Positions 13,398-25,394 of a stretch of 64,000 bases of DNA are shown one piece after another. The position numbers and the translations under genes were made by a program. Origin of the DNA: Ricinus communis (taxonomy: Eukaryota; Streptophyta; Magnoliopsida; Malpighiales; Euphorbiaceae); NCBI RefSeq assembly GCF_019578655.1, contig NC_063264.1, forward strand, positions 27,179,688 through 27,243,687. Reading direction: 5' to 3'. Every line of letters begins with the position of its first letter. Position 1 is the first letter of the stretch. A model generated the notes under the pieces. It did no database searches. It saw only the letters and a program-made list of their open reading frames with translations, and had not been told where the DNA came from.

Positions 13398-15547
13398 ATG
13401 AAGACACATATGATAGTGAAAGTGAAAGCAAACAGGAATATGTTATCCTGTTTCTTGTTGGTTTTTCTACTGTTTGACATGCCATTGGGACATGCTGAGC
13501 ATGGAAGCAGCTTGTCTCAACAGAAGCTGGATGTTCGTAACCACTTGAACCGCTTGAACAAGCCTCCTGTTAAATCCATCAAGGTTTTTTTTTATTTTCT
13601 TTTCTTTGTTGGCCCTTATGCTAACTCTTTGTTTCTTTTTTCAGTTAATACTTGATGTACTCAAGTGTATGTGAAATCCATGTTTTCAGAGCCCAGATGG
13701 AGACATAATTGACTGTATCCATATTTCTCACCAACCAGCTTTTAATCACCCTTTACTCAAAGACCACAAAATCCAGGTCTTTATTCTGCTTTTAGCTTAC
13801 CTTTTCTTCTTAGATTTTAGTCACATACGTGTAGATTGTTTGAAAGAGGTGTGTTCTTTATGCTACAGATGAGACCAAATTTCCACCCTGAAGGACTTCT
13901 GAGGGAGAACAAGATCAAGGTTAAGGCCTTTTCTAATTCTAATGAAAATTCAGAACCCATTACTCAATTATGGCACTTGAATGGAAGATGCCCAGAAGGA
14001 ACTGTTCCTGTAAGAAGAACTAAAGAAGAAGATATATTAAGAGCAAGTTCTGTCCAAAGGTTTGGCAAGAAGAAACATCTTTCTGTCCCCAAACCCAGGT
14101 CTGCAGAACCTGACCTCATTAGCCAAAGTGGCCATCAGGTGCTTTTCTTTCTAGTCCTTGATAAAAGAAGCAAACCCTCATCTATATTTCCAAAAAAATA
14201 AAAAAATCCAAGCAAAGTTGAAAAAGAAATGTTCTTGGGAAACTGAAAGAACAAAATAGAAATAAAATAAAACCTCTTTTTAGTCTTTTTCTGGTTCTTT
14301 TTTCTGATAGCTCTATAAATGTGTGTCTATGTCCTTTTCCTCTTTGGAGTGCTTTAGCATGCAATAGTTTATGTGGAAGGAGACAACTATTATGGAGCAA
14401 AGGCAACCATAAATGTATGGGAACCTAAAATACAACAACCAAATGAATTCAGCTTATCTCAAATTTGGATCCTAGGTGGCTCCTTTGGAGAAGATCTTAA
14501 TAGCATTGAAGCTGGCTGGCAGGTCTTTTCATCATTATTATAACTCTCTCCTGAACTTTCTCTTCTTTAGATGATAATACCATTTGTTTCTTTTCTTATT
14601 CTTTTTGTTTTAAGTTTACTATTGGTCTATTCTAAGCTCTGTATACAAACAGGTCAGTCCAGATTTATATGGAGATAACAGAACTAGGCTCTTCACTTAT
14701 TGGACAGTAAGTGCATATATATATATATAAACCTTTTCTTGACTTGTTTTCAATTCCTTTCTAATTCTCAAAACTCCCATTACAGAGTGATGCATATCAA
14801 ACAACAGGTTGCTACAATCTCCTTTGCTCAGGCTTTGTTCAAATCAATAATCAAATAGCAATGGGTGCAAGCATATACCCTGTTTCTGGTTATGGTAGAT
14901 CCCAATATGATATCAGCCTACTTGTTTGGAAGGTAAAAAAGGAACAACTGACCTTTTCACTTTTTCTTTATTGCAATAAGATAAAACCACAAAAAATAAA
15001 TAAATATTGATCCCATATGTGAACTGTGACTGCATTTGAATTATAAATGAAAAGAGAATCTCTGACATGTGTCTGGCATTTCCCTGTGTCTACATGTTTT
15101 GTTTATGATTGTATGAACATAATAATAAATGTTTTATTTGACAACATTGGGGCAATAATGTTGTTGTAGGACCCAAAAGAAGGTAACTGGTGGATACAAT
15201 TTGGAAATAACTATGTGCTAGGATATTGGCCAGCTTCCCTTTTCTCCTACTTGGCTGACAGTGCTACAATGATTGAATGGGGAGGAGAGGTTGTTAACTC
15301 AGAACTTGATGGGCAACACACCACTACTCAAATGGGAAGTGGCCATTTTCCTGAAGAAGGGTTTGGAAAGTCTGGTTACTTCAAGAATATTCAAATTGTT
15401 GATGGATCCAATAAACTCAGGGTTCCTAAAGACACTGACACTTTTACTGAGCAGCCTAACTGCTATAATGTTCAAATTGGCAATGATGGTGATTGGGGTA
15501 ATTACTTTTTCTATGGTGGTCCTGGAAGAAACCCCAACTGCCCATGA
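13398..15547 (+). CDS. Neprosin-domain (DUF239/DUF4409) secreted protein
   Basis: Seven exons read cleanly with GT-AG introns and phase 0 at every junction: 13398-13583, 13690-13776, 13869-14138, 14358-14522, 14653-14706, 14786-14932, 15170-15547. The product is 428 aa. Residues about 15-31 are hydrophobic and end in GHA-EHGS, a signal peptide. Residues 63-91 hold the family signature [18 protein letters not shown] of the activation-peptide domain (DUF4409). Residues from about 182 to the end form the neprosin domain ([39 protein letters not shown].., [24 protein letters not shown]). The family is named after the pitcher-plant prolyl endopeptidase neprosin; most plant members are uncharacterised, so peptidase activity here is an inference. 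Length is typical. The ATG is the first in frame before the signal peptide. It is convergent with the LTP gene downstream. Confidence 0.93.
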
Positions 15548-16109
15548 TCATATACGGTGATCATAATCATCATAACTGTAACTATTTTGATTCTTGTTTC
15601 TCCCTCTCTTCAGATGGCGTTAAGGTTTGCACATGTCAGTATACTTTCTATTCTTCTGTATTTGTCCCCCATTTGTTGTTACTATTTTGATTTAGGCTAG
15701 TAATCAACTTGTAAAACTTCTTTTCCTCCTTCTCTGCAAGTGTAAATTAACCCTTTCAAGTCAGAAGAAAGGGAGATGGTGTGTTTCTTAAGCTGAGGAG
15801 CAGCAGTCACCTCTTGTGAACTTCTTTACTACCATAATCTTATTGAATTTGCTTCATGCATATCTTATTGAATGAAAATGGGACATCTAATTATTTGATG
15901 TGGCACAAAGCTAACTCAAGCAAACTTTATTAAGCTTTATTTAATGGAAGTGTCCTAGTAGACACTTGAGCTTTAAATATTACATCAAACATAGCAAAAG
16001 CATAAGCTTTCCATAAAAGTATATATATACTAATGAAGTAGAATTGTTCTCACTCTTGGCTTGAAACCCAAGATGTATTGCACACAAAGACATTGGATTT
16101 CTTCAATTT
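15548..16109. other. 3' region between two convergent genes
   Basis: Holds the 3' untranslated regions of the neprosin-domain gene (+) and the LTP gene (-). No other coding signal. Confidence 0.5.
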
Positions 16110-16557
16110 TCAACTAACCCTGCAAAAGAAGAAAATGTTAAGAATGAAATATGCAGGAAACTGCTGTAAGTGTCAAAAAGAAAAACAACTAGACAAAGTA
16201 TATGCACTTGGAACAATCGAAGTTCGGTGAAATAGTGTAGGGCAAGCTGATCCCACAATTGGCTGGAAGAGCTTGGGCTAACTGAGCATTTGGATTTAAT
16301 TGTTGTGCAGCTGTCTTGATGCAGGCACAAGCAGCCCTTTTATCAGCAGTTGTTGTAGCAGCAGATGCAAGAGCTGAGGCTCCTGCACAGCAAGCTGCAG
16401 GGGGAGTCCCAGTTCCATTAACCAAGTAATTGACACAAGGTCTCAAGTCTTTGATCACATCGCTGCACGAAATAGCAGCCTCTGAAACTGAAGTAGTAAG
16501 TAAAAGAAGCATCATAACAGTAGCCATTGCTGATACTGCTAGGCTTACAGACTTCAT
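16110..16557 (-). CDS. Type-1 non-specific lipid transfer protein
   Basis: Two exons on the minus strand: 16557-16208 and a 10-nt terminal exon 16119-16110, joined across an 88-bp intron with donor GTGCAT and acceptor TTTTGCAG. The spliced product is 119 aa and ends DCSKVS. Reading through the donor instead adds an uncharacteristic extra cysteine, so the spliced form is preferred; a late intron at this point is usual in this family. Residues 1-27 are a signal peptide (cleavage after VSEA). The mature ~92-aa part has the 8-cysteine pattern C-x9-C-x14-CC-x19-C-x-C-x21-C-x13-C of type-1 nsLTPs, which bind lipids in a helical cavity and act mostly in the cell wall, in cuticle lipid transport and defence. 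Particular ligand unknown. Confidence 0.93.
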
Positions 16558-16620
16558 GATGAAAGGAAATTAAGGAAATTAGACTAACTTGAGCTTGCAT
16601 GACCTTGTATATGATTTTGG

Positions 16621-16630
16621 ATTTATAGAG
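16621..16630 (-). promoter_or_regulatory. Probable TATA box of the LTP gene
   Basis: The minus strand reads CTCTATAAATCC here, about 64 bp upstream of the ATG at 16557. Position and sequence fit a plant core promoter with a short 5' UTR. Confidence 0.6.
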
Positions 16631-16649
16631 AGTTTAGAGGGAAGCCCAC

Positions 16650-18280
16650 AAGTATAAGAAAGCTGAGAAAATTTTAATAAATGCAGTGATTGTGTGATTC
16701 AATAATTAATGAGTGCAAGAAATCGAGTGGAAGGTTAATTATAGAAGAGTGTAAAGTCAAGTTAGGTGATTGGATAAATTAGGGGCAATGTTAATTCTCA
16801 AACAATTAAGCTAATGTAGCTGTCCCAATCCTTGTTAACTTGAGCAGTATTTCGACCATATTAATGTGTACAATAGCACTACACACTGAGCTTTTGGTCC
16901 TTGGTAGTCTGCAAGACTGTAAAATTTTGTGCTCAAAACCCGTCAGATCCCGATCTAACTAAAATAAATGTTTACAATACTAACCTGCAGAAAAAGAATA
17001 ATTGATTACACTACGCATCCTCTGCCACCAAATAGGTAAACCTGATGAGGAATAGAGAAGACTGTCAAACTTATTTTTATAGTAGTAAAGAGGACTATTT
17101 CTTTCCCTTGAGTGGATACTTCAACCACCAGCTATAATTTGCAATAAAATAATCAATACAAGAAAACAAATGGTCTATCTGGCATTTTGGCTATTGCCTT
17201 TATATCTTGCATGGTTGTCCAGCACCTCCTCTGGGTTCCTTGTATTGTTAGAAATGCATATTGAATAGTTGCAAAACAACAAGTTTTCATAGCATTCTAT
17301 GAAATGAGCATTTTGGTTCACATGGTTTAGCTTGCTGGTTTTGCTATACAAAGAAATTTGGAACTTTCTGCTAGTTGAGAGAGTCAATAGGGCTTACCAA
17401 GTCACCATGATATTGATCATGACATGCACTTTATATAATTAATCTTCTAGGTATGCTGCATAGCTGCAAAAATCAATTCCACTCTTAGTATGCAACAAGA
17501 TAATATGTGATGCATTTACTGAATAAAGTGACCGCAGAAAACATTATTTACTAACTTGGAAATTATGGAACCATTGCATTAGGACCATGCATTCTGCTAA
17601 GTTGACATGATTTTCTACTATCCATGATATGCAATCAATAACATGTTTGAAATCTTTAATAATTGTGCACATTCAACTGGAGGAAAAACATTGGACGAAG
17701 TGACAGGAAATGGAATGCACATTATACAACCAAATACTCTGCTGAAGCAAGTAGAAAACACATTTCATAAAATGCTCTACCCCTCAAATTTAGTTCTGGT
17801 CAGTTCATCAAGTTGATGTTTGATAAAAAATCACAACTGACACGTGCACGTGTGAGACTAAACACTCAAATATTAACTGTCAGTCACCATCAAATTACAA
17901 TAATAATATAGCTGTATGCTCTCTGCAGTGCAATTTGAACAAGTGAATCTAATTACTCATAGTCAAAATCTCATAGAATGGATTTTCACCACTTTCCTGT
18001 GGTAGGATATACATTCTCATGTTTTGAAGATTTTAACAATGACCAAAATAAATTTTGTTAGTTCACATTTTTCTGTTATTTAGAGAGTCAGAGTTGTTTT
18101 TTGCTCTCCTATCAAATCAAATAATTGACTGGTTATATTAACAGCTTTTGTTGAACGTAAAACTTAAACAAGACTTATCCTGGAACCGAATCACATAAAA
18201 CTGATTGCACCTCAAACTCAAGCATCTATTAAATATCTCATTTATCAGGTATACACAAGTGCAATAATCACAATTCAACT
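16650..18280. other. Intergenic DNA
   Basis: No recognisable gene. Short open frames (for example 70 codons near 17,175-17,387 on the minus strand) have no family resemblance. Confidence 0.4.
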
Positions 18281-18289
18281 TTACCTGTT

Positions 18290-18605
18290 TGGGCAACTCC
18301 CTCTTGTCAAAAGAAGTTGAACGTTCCCTTTAATAACATTCCCAAGCTCATCCGGATGTTGAATGAATAAACAATTGGGTAATATTCCCCTCCACAACCT
18401 TATCACATGGACCATGATACCATTTCTGTACCTTATCCCCTATCTTCTGCAAAAACCTCACAATAACTTTCCCCTGATCTCTCAAATCTTTTAGCACTTC
18501 CTTATACACTGCCACTGACAACACAAGGCCTAGCCTTCTTTATCCTTCTCCTGTAATCCTTTTCCTGACTCCTGTATACTCCAGCTTCTCCTTGTTGGTC
18601 ATACC
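18290..18605 (-). pseudogene. Possible broken coding segment, family not recognised
   Basis: Two overlapping minus-strand frames look protein-like for longer than chance would suggest: one reads GVYRSQEKDYRRRIKKARP and then stops, the next continues as VYKEVLKDLRDQGKVIVRFL and then KIGDKVQKWYHGPCDKVVEG before a stop. The switch of frame and the stops suggest a decayed exon or transposon ORF. I cannot name a family. Confidence 0.25.
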
Positions 18606-19354
18606 TGGATTTCAGTTGGTTTGCATGACAACATTACTCCTAAATTAATGTACCTAAACTTATGAGCTGATCGACCAGATGTTAATACTTCAATTTCATG
18701 CATTATCAATTCTCTAAAGCGCTCAAGTTCAACTCATACAAGAAACAGAAAAAGAGAAGGCATGGCACAGAAGCAAATAAAAGATAGAGAGGATAAGGAA
18801 TAGAGATAACTTGAAAATAACTTCTAGGCACATGATAAAAGAAGAGCAAATTCAGGCATATTCGATCAAAAGAGTGCCAGGACTTCCACGAATTTGATAA
18901 AACAGCAAGATCCACCAAGAACAGTGGACCTACACTATGAAAATATATTGTTAAAGCAGGTTGATCTTAATCTTTTTATTACACTCCAATAGTGCATAAT
19001 CAATCAGAATATAACTAAAAGGTAAAATCATTAGACTGTGAAAGAAATAAATTCAGAAATGGACCTTATAATTTACTAATAAACATAGTAATAATAAGAC
19101 AAGAGGAACATATATTGTTAATACATGTAAATTGCAAAACAAAACCATGAGATAAATTATCTGCATTCCAGATTCTTTTTTTTTTTTTTCATTTTCTGGG
19201 CTTATGTCACATTACAGAATCAACTAAATCATTATATTATTAAAAAGCTTCTTAATGTTTCAGTTCAAATTCCGAAAATCATAAATTTATGTAAAAGAAG
19301 AAACAATGAGCGTTCTATTCCCAATTGCAGTTTACAAACTAAATAAACGTACAA
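18606..19354. other. 3' flank of the hexosaminidase gene
   Basis: Non-coding; presumably includes the 3' UTR of the minus-strand gene that ends at 19,355. Nothing else seen. Confidence 0.4.
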
Positions 19355-22105
19355 TTAAACCAATGGATGAACTGTATTGCACATGCCCGGGTTCCTAATG
19401 CACCAGAGTGGTTGAAGAGGTTCAGCTCTGATTCCTCTGCTGACCATTCTGTACCTCCACTCATTTAAACGATCCATTGCTTCAGCATACCTCTTCATAC
19501 CTGTCTCATCCCTATTCCCTGACCACAAAGTCTCAGCCATTGCTGAAGTTCTCGGCCAAAGACGTACATCCAAAACTGCTGGGTCAGCTTGCTCTGACCA
19601 TAATGCCACCTCACCCCCTAGTACCAATTCAGCTTCCTTCTCACTTAGCCCATATGTTATGTCATAGTTATATATGGTTTGCCATGTTTTGAAGGATCCA
19701 CACCAGGACCCGCCATTTCCTGTATCATTAGCTGTTGGTGGCTGATCATATTGGCTATCATTCCCAAGAAAGTCACCATGCCCGCAATCCAAATAATAGA
19801 ATTCCGAGGATGAAACAATAGCTCGATAGCCAGCATCAACAATCAGTTTTGTATTGTTTGGACCATTATTCCATGTTTGTAGAATGGTATGCTCAGGCGG
19901 AAGAATTGCAGCATCCACCTTGACATTGTCATCCAACAAAATATCTTCCCAGTACACAACTGTACGATTGAGTGATACAATATAAGGGAAGGTGGAACGG
20001 ACAAAGGTCTCCAACAGCTGACTGAGGGTTCCATTATCTGATAGGAAGGATTGAATGGCTGGGTCAGCTTTCCAACATCCTGGGATGATCTCATCACCTC
20101 CAGCATGGTAAAATGGTTCAGGGAACATGGTGACTGCATCAGCAATTATGTTTTTGAGCACTTCATAGGTCTTAGGATTCAGTGGATTTAGTTGGCCAGT
20201 TCCTGGTTCAGATGCAAGCCTGTCAGGCCATTCACTCCCAGCTGGCCACCAAAACATATTTGCACATGTCACAAGATCTGGGTAAGCTCCAGCCCATGAT
20301 CCTGTATGAGCTGCACTTCTCAAGACAATTCCAAACTCAAACCATTAGTCATGCTGATAATCATCATAAAGAAATTAAGAATTAACACCTTATGTCTGAG
20401 CTCAAACTATATAACTCAAAAGACTTTCTCATGAAAATTTGAGGTCATTCACATTATACTATATCACTAAGATATAGTTTTCAGAATATTGGCAAGCACA
20501 TTCAAAGATGCGTATAATGAGACAAAGAATTAAAAGAATGATTCTTGTTCTATAAAAAACTGAATGTCGGGGCTAGCATGCTCTAGTTGTATCTCACAAT
20601 TAAAAATTTAGCTGTAAAATTTTATAACAATAGAAAAGGTGGATAATCAAAGGAGGACAGTTCACTCTGTTGTGGCCATTACCAACACATAGTCAGCCAA
20701 ATTTGAGACGGCAGACGGCAATGACCGACGACTGTTATCTTCTGGAACAAAGTGAGCATGCAGATAACAATGTGAAAACACCAATTGTTGGATCATATAT
20801 CAATATCATATAATGATGAAGATCCTTCACAAACTTTATAACATTAAGCAGAATTACATTAGAAGAGAAAACATTGACTAAGAGCTAATAAAAAATTCCA
20901 AGAAAAGACAGATGAATCAATAAAATATTATTAGGAATCTGTTGCAACTCAAATGTCACTAACAAATACCCATTTTTTTATTAATTTCTCTATTTGGGTT
21001 TATTAAGGGAACCCCATACTGAAGTTGTACTAAAAAATTGCGAATAAAAAGTACCACAAACATCAATATCGAGTACCTAATTACAAAATTGACCTCCAGA
21101 GCTAGAGTTAAAAGTTGCAGGATCATTTGATTTTGAAAATAGCTTTATTAAAAGAAGTCTCGAAATTCTAGAGCCTACCAAAATACTTCTAATTTATTCT
21201 GCATATAACTATGATTAGTTTCTAATTGGCTCAAAGAATTCTCAATTCTCAATCATACCAGAATATTTCTAATCTGTTATGCATATATCCATAATTGTTT
21301 TCTCATTGGGCTAATCAATTACTAAAAAAGTTCAAAACAACTAACCAGGAGAGTCAATTTCAGCTAAAACCCTGACTCCATGTTCCAAACCAAACTTGAC
21401 AACATCAGCAACATCCTCAGGAGTGTACCGCATATTATTCCCATAAGAACCCTTCTCAGCAAGTCCAGGCTCAGAAGGGAACACCATAGGAAACGAATGC
21501 GAATCAGTAATATGCCAATGGAAAATATTAAGTTTATTAGCACTCATAGCACTAATAGTCCTCATTATATCCGAAACCGGATAGTAATTCCTCGAAGTAT
21601 CCAACATTAGACCTCTATGTCCAAAAAGAGGAGCATCCCACACATAAACCCCAACAGGGACACGTGAAGGGTTACCCCATACAAGCTGTGAGAACGTTTC
21701 GAGTCCTCGCATTGCACCCCACACTGTGTCAGCAATTATAGTGGCAGTGGAGTCCTTCGCGGGGATGATAAGCGAGTAGGACTCATTGACACCGTGGTGA
21801 AGTGGAGTGGCGAGGTTGGAGACTGTAATAGAGAGAATTTGCAACGGTGGGGATGCGTTGGAGATGTTGATGGAAGGGTTTATGAGAGGCGGGTAACGCT
21901 CGGTGAGGATTTGGTGAAGGTAACGGTTTATGGCGGGAGAGAGATGTGGGTGGTTAGGTGCGGTTATTGCGAAGGCTGGAGAGACAAGTGTGGCGAACTG
22001 TGGATGCTGCCATGTGAAAACTCTTGGCTTTGGCCACACAGTGATGCCTGTTGCTGTGGCTGTCAGTAGGGTGCAGCAGGTAATGATGAAGGTAGTGATC
22101 CTCAT
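19355..22105 (-). CDS. HEXO2: Beta-N-acetylhexosaminidase, GH20 family (HEXO2-like)
   Basis: Two exons on the minus strand: 22105-21346 and 20310-19355, intron 1,035 bp (donor GTTAGT, acceptor GTGCAG), product 571 aa. Residues 1 to about 19 are a signal peptide. The N-terminal GHase20b domain follows, then the GH20 barrel from about residue 165 ([39 protein letters not shown]). The catalytic Asp-Glu pair of substrate-assisted GH20 catalysis is D326-E327 in HAGGDEI; active-site tryptophans appear in [16 protein letters not shown] and ALWSEQ. At least seven N-x-S/T sites fit a secreted glycoprotein. These enzymes remove terminal GlcNAc/GalNAc from N-glycans and chitooligosaccharides in vacuole, plasma membrane or apoplast. 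The single-intron structure matches Arabidopsis HEXO2 rather than the many-exon HEXO1/HEXO3; that subgroup assignment is from memory of gene structure and is less certain than the family. Confidence 0.93.
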
Positions 22106-23695
22106 GGTTACTGTTGGTTGGGGGATGCAACAGAATTGTGGGTCTGGTGGAGGGGATGGAAGGAGGTGGAGGGGGAGGTTAGGGGATTATGTAAGAGTCA
22201 AGGTTATTTGAGTGGAGGAACTGTAGTTTGTCATTTTCCATTTGTTGGTTTCGTAGGCCATGGAAATGGAGCTTTGCAATTTTGACGTGTGGTGGCCTGC
22301 AGTGGCAGTGGGGTCAGGCAGGGGTGCTTTCTGTAGTGCCTTGACGGCATTTGTGAAGGGACTATTAAGAATTCCGGATATTGATAAGGATTTTTCTTTT
22401 TCCTTTTTTTTTTTTAACTCATAGCACGTAGACCGAGAATACATAATTTCCGCAGAATAATCGCTTCAAAAAATACCATAATTTAAATAATTAAAAATTT
22501 TTATAATCGAATTAAACTAATTTAAAAATATTTTACTATTATGATATAATACTGGTTATTTGGCAATAATCGTATTAGAATCGAGCCACTTTGTACTGAT
22601 CCGAAACATTGACTGAATTTTTTATATATATTTATTAATAATTACGTATATAATATAAATAAGATTTATAAAATATTAACTATATTACAATATATTTTAT
22701 ATTCCATAAAACACATATGATATATTTATATAATATTTGTTATATAGTGTATATTATATTCCTAATTTACTATATGTATAAGCTTTAATTTCTTTCATTA
22801 ATATCATCTACTATAACAGCCAGCTGCATGTCTCAAATCTCAAATCTCAAATCTCAATTTATAGGCTTATTTTTTCACACTTAAGCTCTCAATTCAAAAA
22901 CCTTAAGCCAACCACATTTCTCATACCTAAAATTGGACTTATATTTGAGTGCTATATAAATTTTGTAATTTTTTATTTTAATGCTTGCCATCTGCAAAAT
23001 ATTATTATTCTAGCAATAACATATATTTTAATAGTTTATATTTGAATATTAAATTATTATTGCAAGTGGACTAATTTGTAAAACAAGTTGTTTAAGAATG
23101 CAATTCTATAATTCCAATTCTTAATAATAGTTTCATTTGGATGTCAATCATATTTTTTTTAATATATTTGAGTAAAGGTAAGATTTAAAGTTGTATTTTC
23201 TCTAAATGTTAGAACTGAAAATAGCACCGAATCAAATTATATTGAATAAAAAAAATCGATTTAATGCGTTATGGTGTCATTTATGTTTGGTACAGTATTA
23301 ATATTTTAGATTTTAAAAGAACCAAGATTTAGTACGGTACTGGTGATTTATAAATAATCGAATTGGATCGATCCGTGCTCAGCCCTAATAGCAGGTATAG
23401 TGATGGGCTAAATACTAGAAGTATGTATTTTTCTATTTCTGCTTTTATTTTATTTTCTTCATTAATTTTATTTATTTTATATTATTATTCATAAATATTA
23501 TTACTTTTATTTTAATTTTATCTTTTAATATTCCAAATTTTCTTTTATTATAACATTAAATTTATTTTTATACTATATTAATATTTTGTAAGATATATAT
23601 TAAAATTAAATTTTATATATACATTAAATTTTATTAACGATTCAATTTTTTTATAAAAGTATAGAATTAATTAAATTTTAAATATGCATCAAACT
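22106..23695. other. Upstream region of the hexosaminidase gene and MITE-like DNA
   Basis: 22,106-22,440 is the probable promoter and 5' UTR. 22,530-23,395 is A/T-rich with degenerate CGGTTC/GGATCGATCC motifs near both sides (22,560-22,620 and 23,190-23,395), suggesting a decayed non-autonomous DNA transposon. A short (CTCAAAT)n run lies at 22,832-22,858. Confidence 0.35.
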
Positions 23696-23704
23696 TTATA
23701 ATTA

Positions 23705-25391
23705 TAATACCCGAAATTTTCTCTTAATAATAATAATATTAGTAATAATTAATATTAAATTTTTATTTAATTTAATTTACCTTTATTTTGAGTAATTGAA
23801 TTGGGATAGATTATATATATATATATATATAGGTCACTTAATCTTCTCCCAATATGAATATATGAATTAAATTCTATATTTGAGGGTTATGAAAGAATTA
23901 GTAAATAATTTTTATAAAAGAATTTATTGAGGAATGATAAATTTTAATTAGCAAATGGTGTTGAGTTTAATTAAAAAATAGTTAACAAATTAATTATTTA
24001 AGTTAATTAAGTGTTAGGATTAAATTGATAATTGATTTTAGAATAAAGATTAAAAATATAATTGCTTTAATTTAGGGTTTTAAATAAAAATTTGTATGGT
24101 TGGTATTTTTGTAATTAAATGTGTCAATAAGGGCATTTTAGTAATTACATATTTTAAAGCAAGGGTAAATAAGTAATTTTCTATTTTTAATAATTTTCAT
24201 TTGGCCCATTAATTAGTTAGGGTTTAATTGAAAAGCTAAAGAAAAGTTAGAGGGTTAAACAAAAATTTTAAAGGGTGAAATTGTTAGTAATTAAAAAGTT
24301 GAGGGACTAAATGGTAAAAAAAAGTCCAGGGACCAATTATTGATAAGATAAAGGAAAAGAAAGAAAGAAAGAAGAAAGAATAGAAAAGAGAAGGGGACTG
24401 CGGAAGAGAAGAAGGAAGAAGGGGCGTCGGCCATCAATGGCGGCGACGATGGAGGCTCGTTCGTGGTGTGGCGGCGGCGGCTATAAATTAAAAATTTATC
24501 TTGGAATAAGGATTTAAAACATAATTTTATTAATATGAGATTTTAATAAAAATTTGTATGTTTGGTATTTTTGTAATTAAATATGTTGGTAAGAGTATTT
24601 GAGTAATTTTACATTTAAAAGCAAGGGTAAATAAGTAATTATATATTTTCAATAATTCTAATTTGGCCCAAATTAAATAGTTAGGGGCTTAATTGAAAAG
24701 CTAAAGAAAATTTAATGGATTAATTAGAAATTTTACAGGGCGAGATTGTTAGTAATTAAAAAAGTTGAGCGACTAAATGGTAAAGAAGAAAAGCCTAGGG
24801 ACTAAATGTCGATAAAGAAGGAAAGAAAAGAAAAGAAAAGAAAGAGAAGGGAAGAAGAAGAAGAAGAAGATGAGGAAGGCGTCGGTCATCGGTGGGGCAG
24901 CGTAAGAGGCTCGTCTGTGGTGTGGCGGTGGTGGCTAGGGGCGTTCTTTGAAGTGGCTTGAACGATAGATTTTTCCTTGCCATCGATCGTGGAGTTTCCG
25001 GCGACCATTTGCGGCGTTCTTAGGCTCAAAATGATCAGCAACTTCTGAGCTTTCTTTTCCGACTATCACCACCCCTTGAGGCTGTCGGAATTGCAAGATT
25101 CGGCGAGGTGAAAAGAGTAGGAGCAACTGAGTTTTCTAGCTTTTTCGGCGAGCTTTGGCTGATCGGAGGACATATCCGAACTCCCCTCAGCTCAAGCTTT
25201 CCAATGGCACTGGTTTAGTGGTTATCGGACTCCGTTTGAAAATCGACGGTTTAGTGGCGATCGGACTCCGATTGAGTTCGAATTTTAATTTGATTAAGTT
25301 AGAGTCTTGTCAAGCTTACTATGGGATTTGGTGGCCTTAAGCCTACCCATTTTCTAGTGCTAGTCACGGGCCCACAGATCGGGTCGTGACA
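23705..25391 (+). mobile_element. Probable gypsy-type LTR (solo or truncated)
   Basis: Starts near ATAATACCCGAAATTTTC and ends in GGGTCGTGACA at 25,391. The last ~85 bp (GGCCTTAAGCCTACCCATT ... CGTGACA) are closely similar to the end of the LTR at 58,652. The body has the usual features of a large plant gypsy LTR: 'GGGACTAAAT' phrases, a purine-rich GAAAGAAAG tract and a GC-rich GGCGGCGG segment. No internal coding region or primer site follows; copia-derived DNA starts at once. Start boundary is approximate, and no convincing 5-bp target duplication was found. Confidence 0.55.
24030..24940 (+). repeat. Tandem duplication (unit ~455 bp) inside the LTR
   Basis: The block at about 24,030-24,482 is repeated at about 24,483-24,940. 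Matching landmarks: AAATTTGTATG at 24,089 and 24,551; CAAGGGTAAATAAGTAATT in both; GGCTCGT-CGTGGTGTGGCGG at 24,454 and 24,908. Offsets are 454-462 bp. The copies have diverged by many substitutions, so the duplication is old. Confidence 0.75.
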
Positions 25392-25394
25392 TCT

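Noticed and set aside
14182..14406. 74-codon minus-strand frame over the neprosin-domain gene
   Set aside because: Antisense shadow spanning an intron and part of exon 4.
21794..22211. 91- and 93-codon plus-strand frames
   Set aside because: Antisense shadows of the first exon and 5' region of the hexosaminidase gene.
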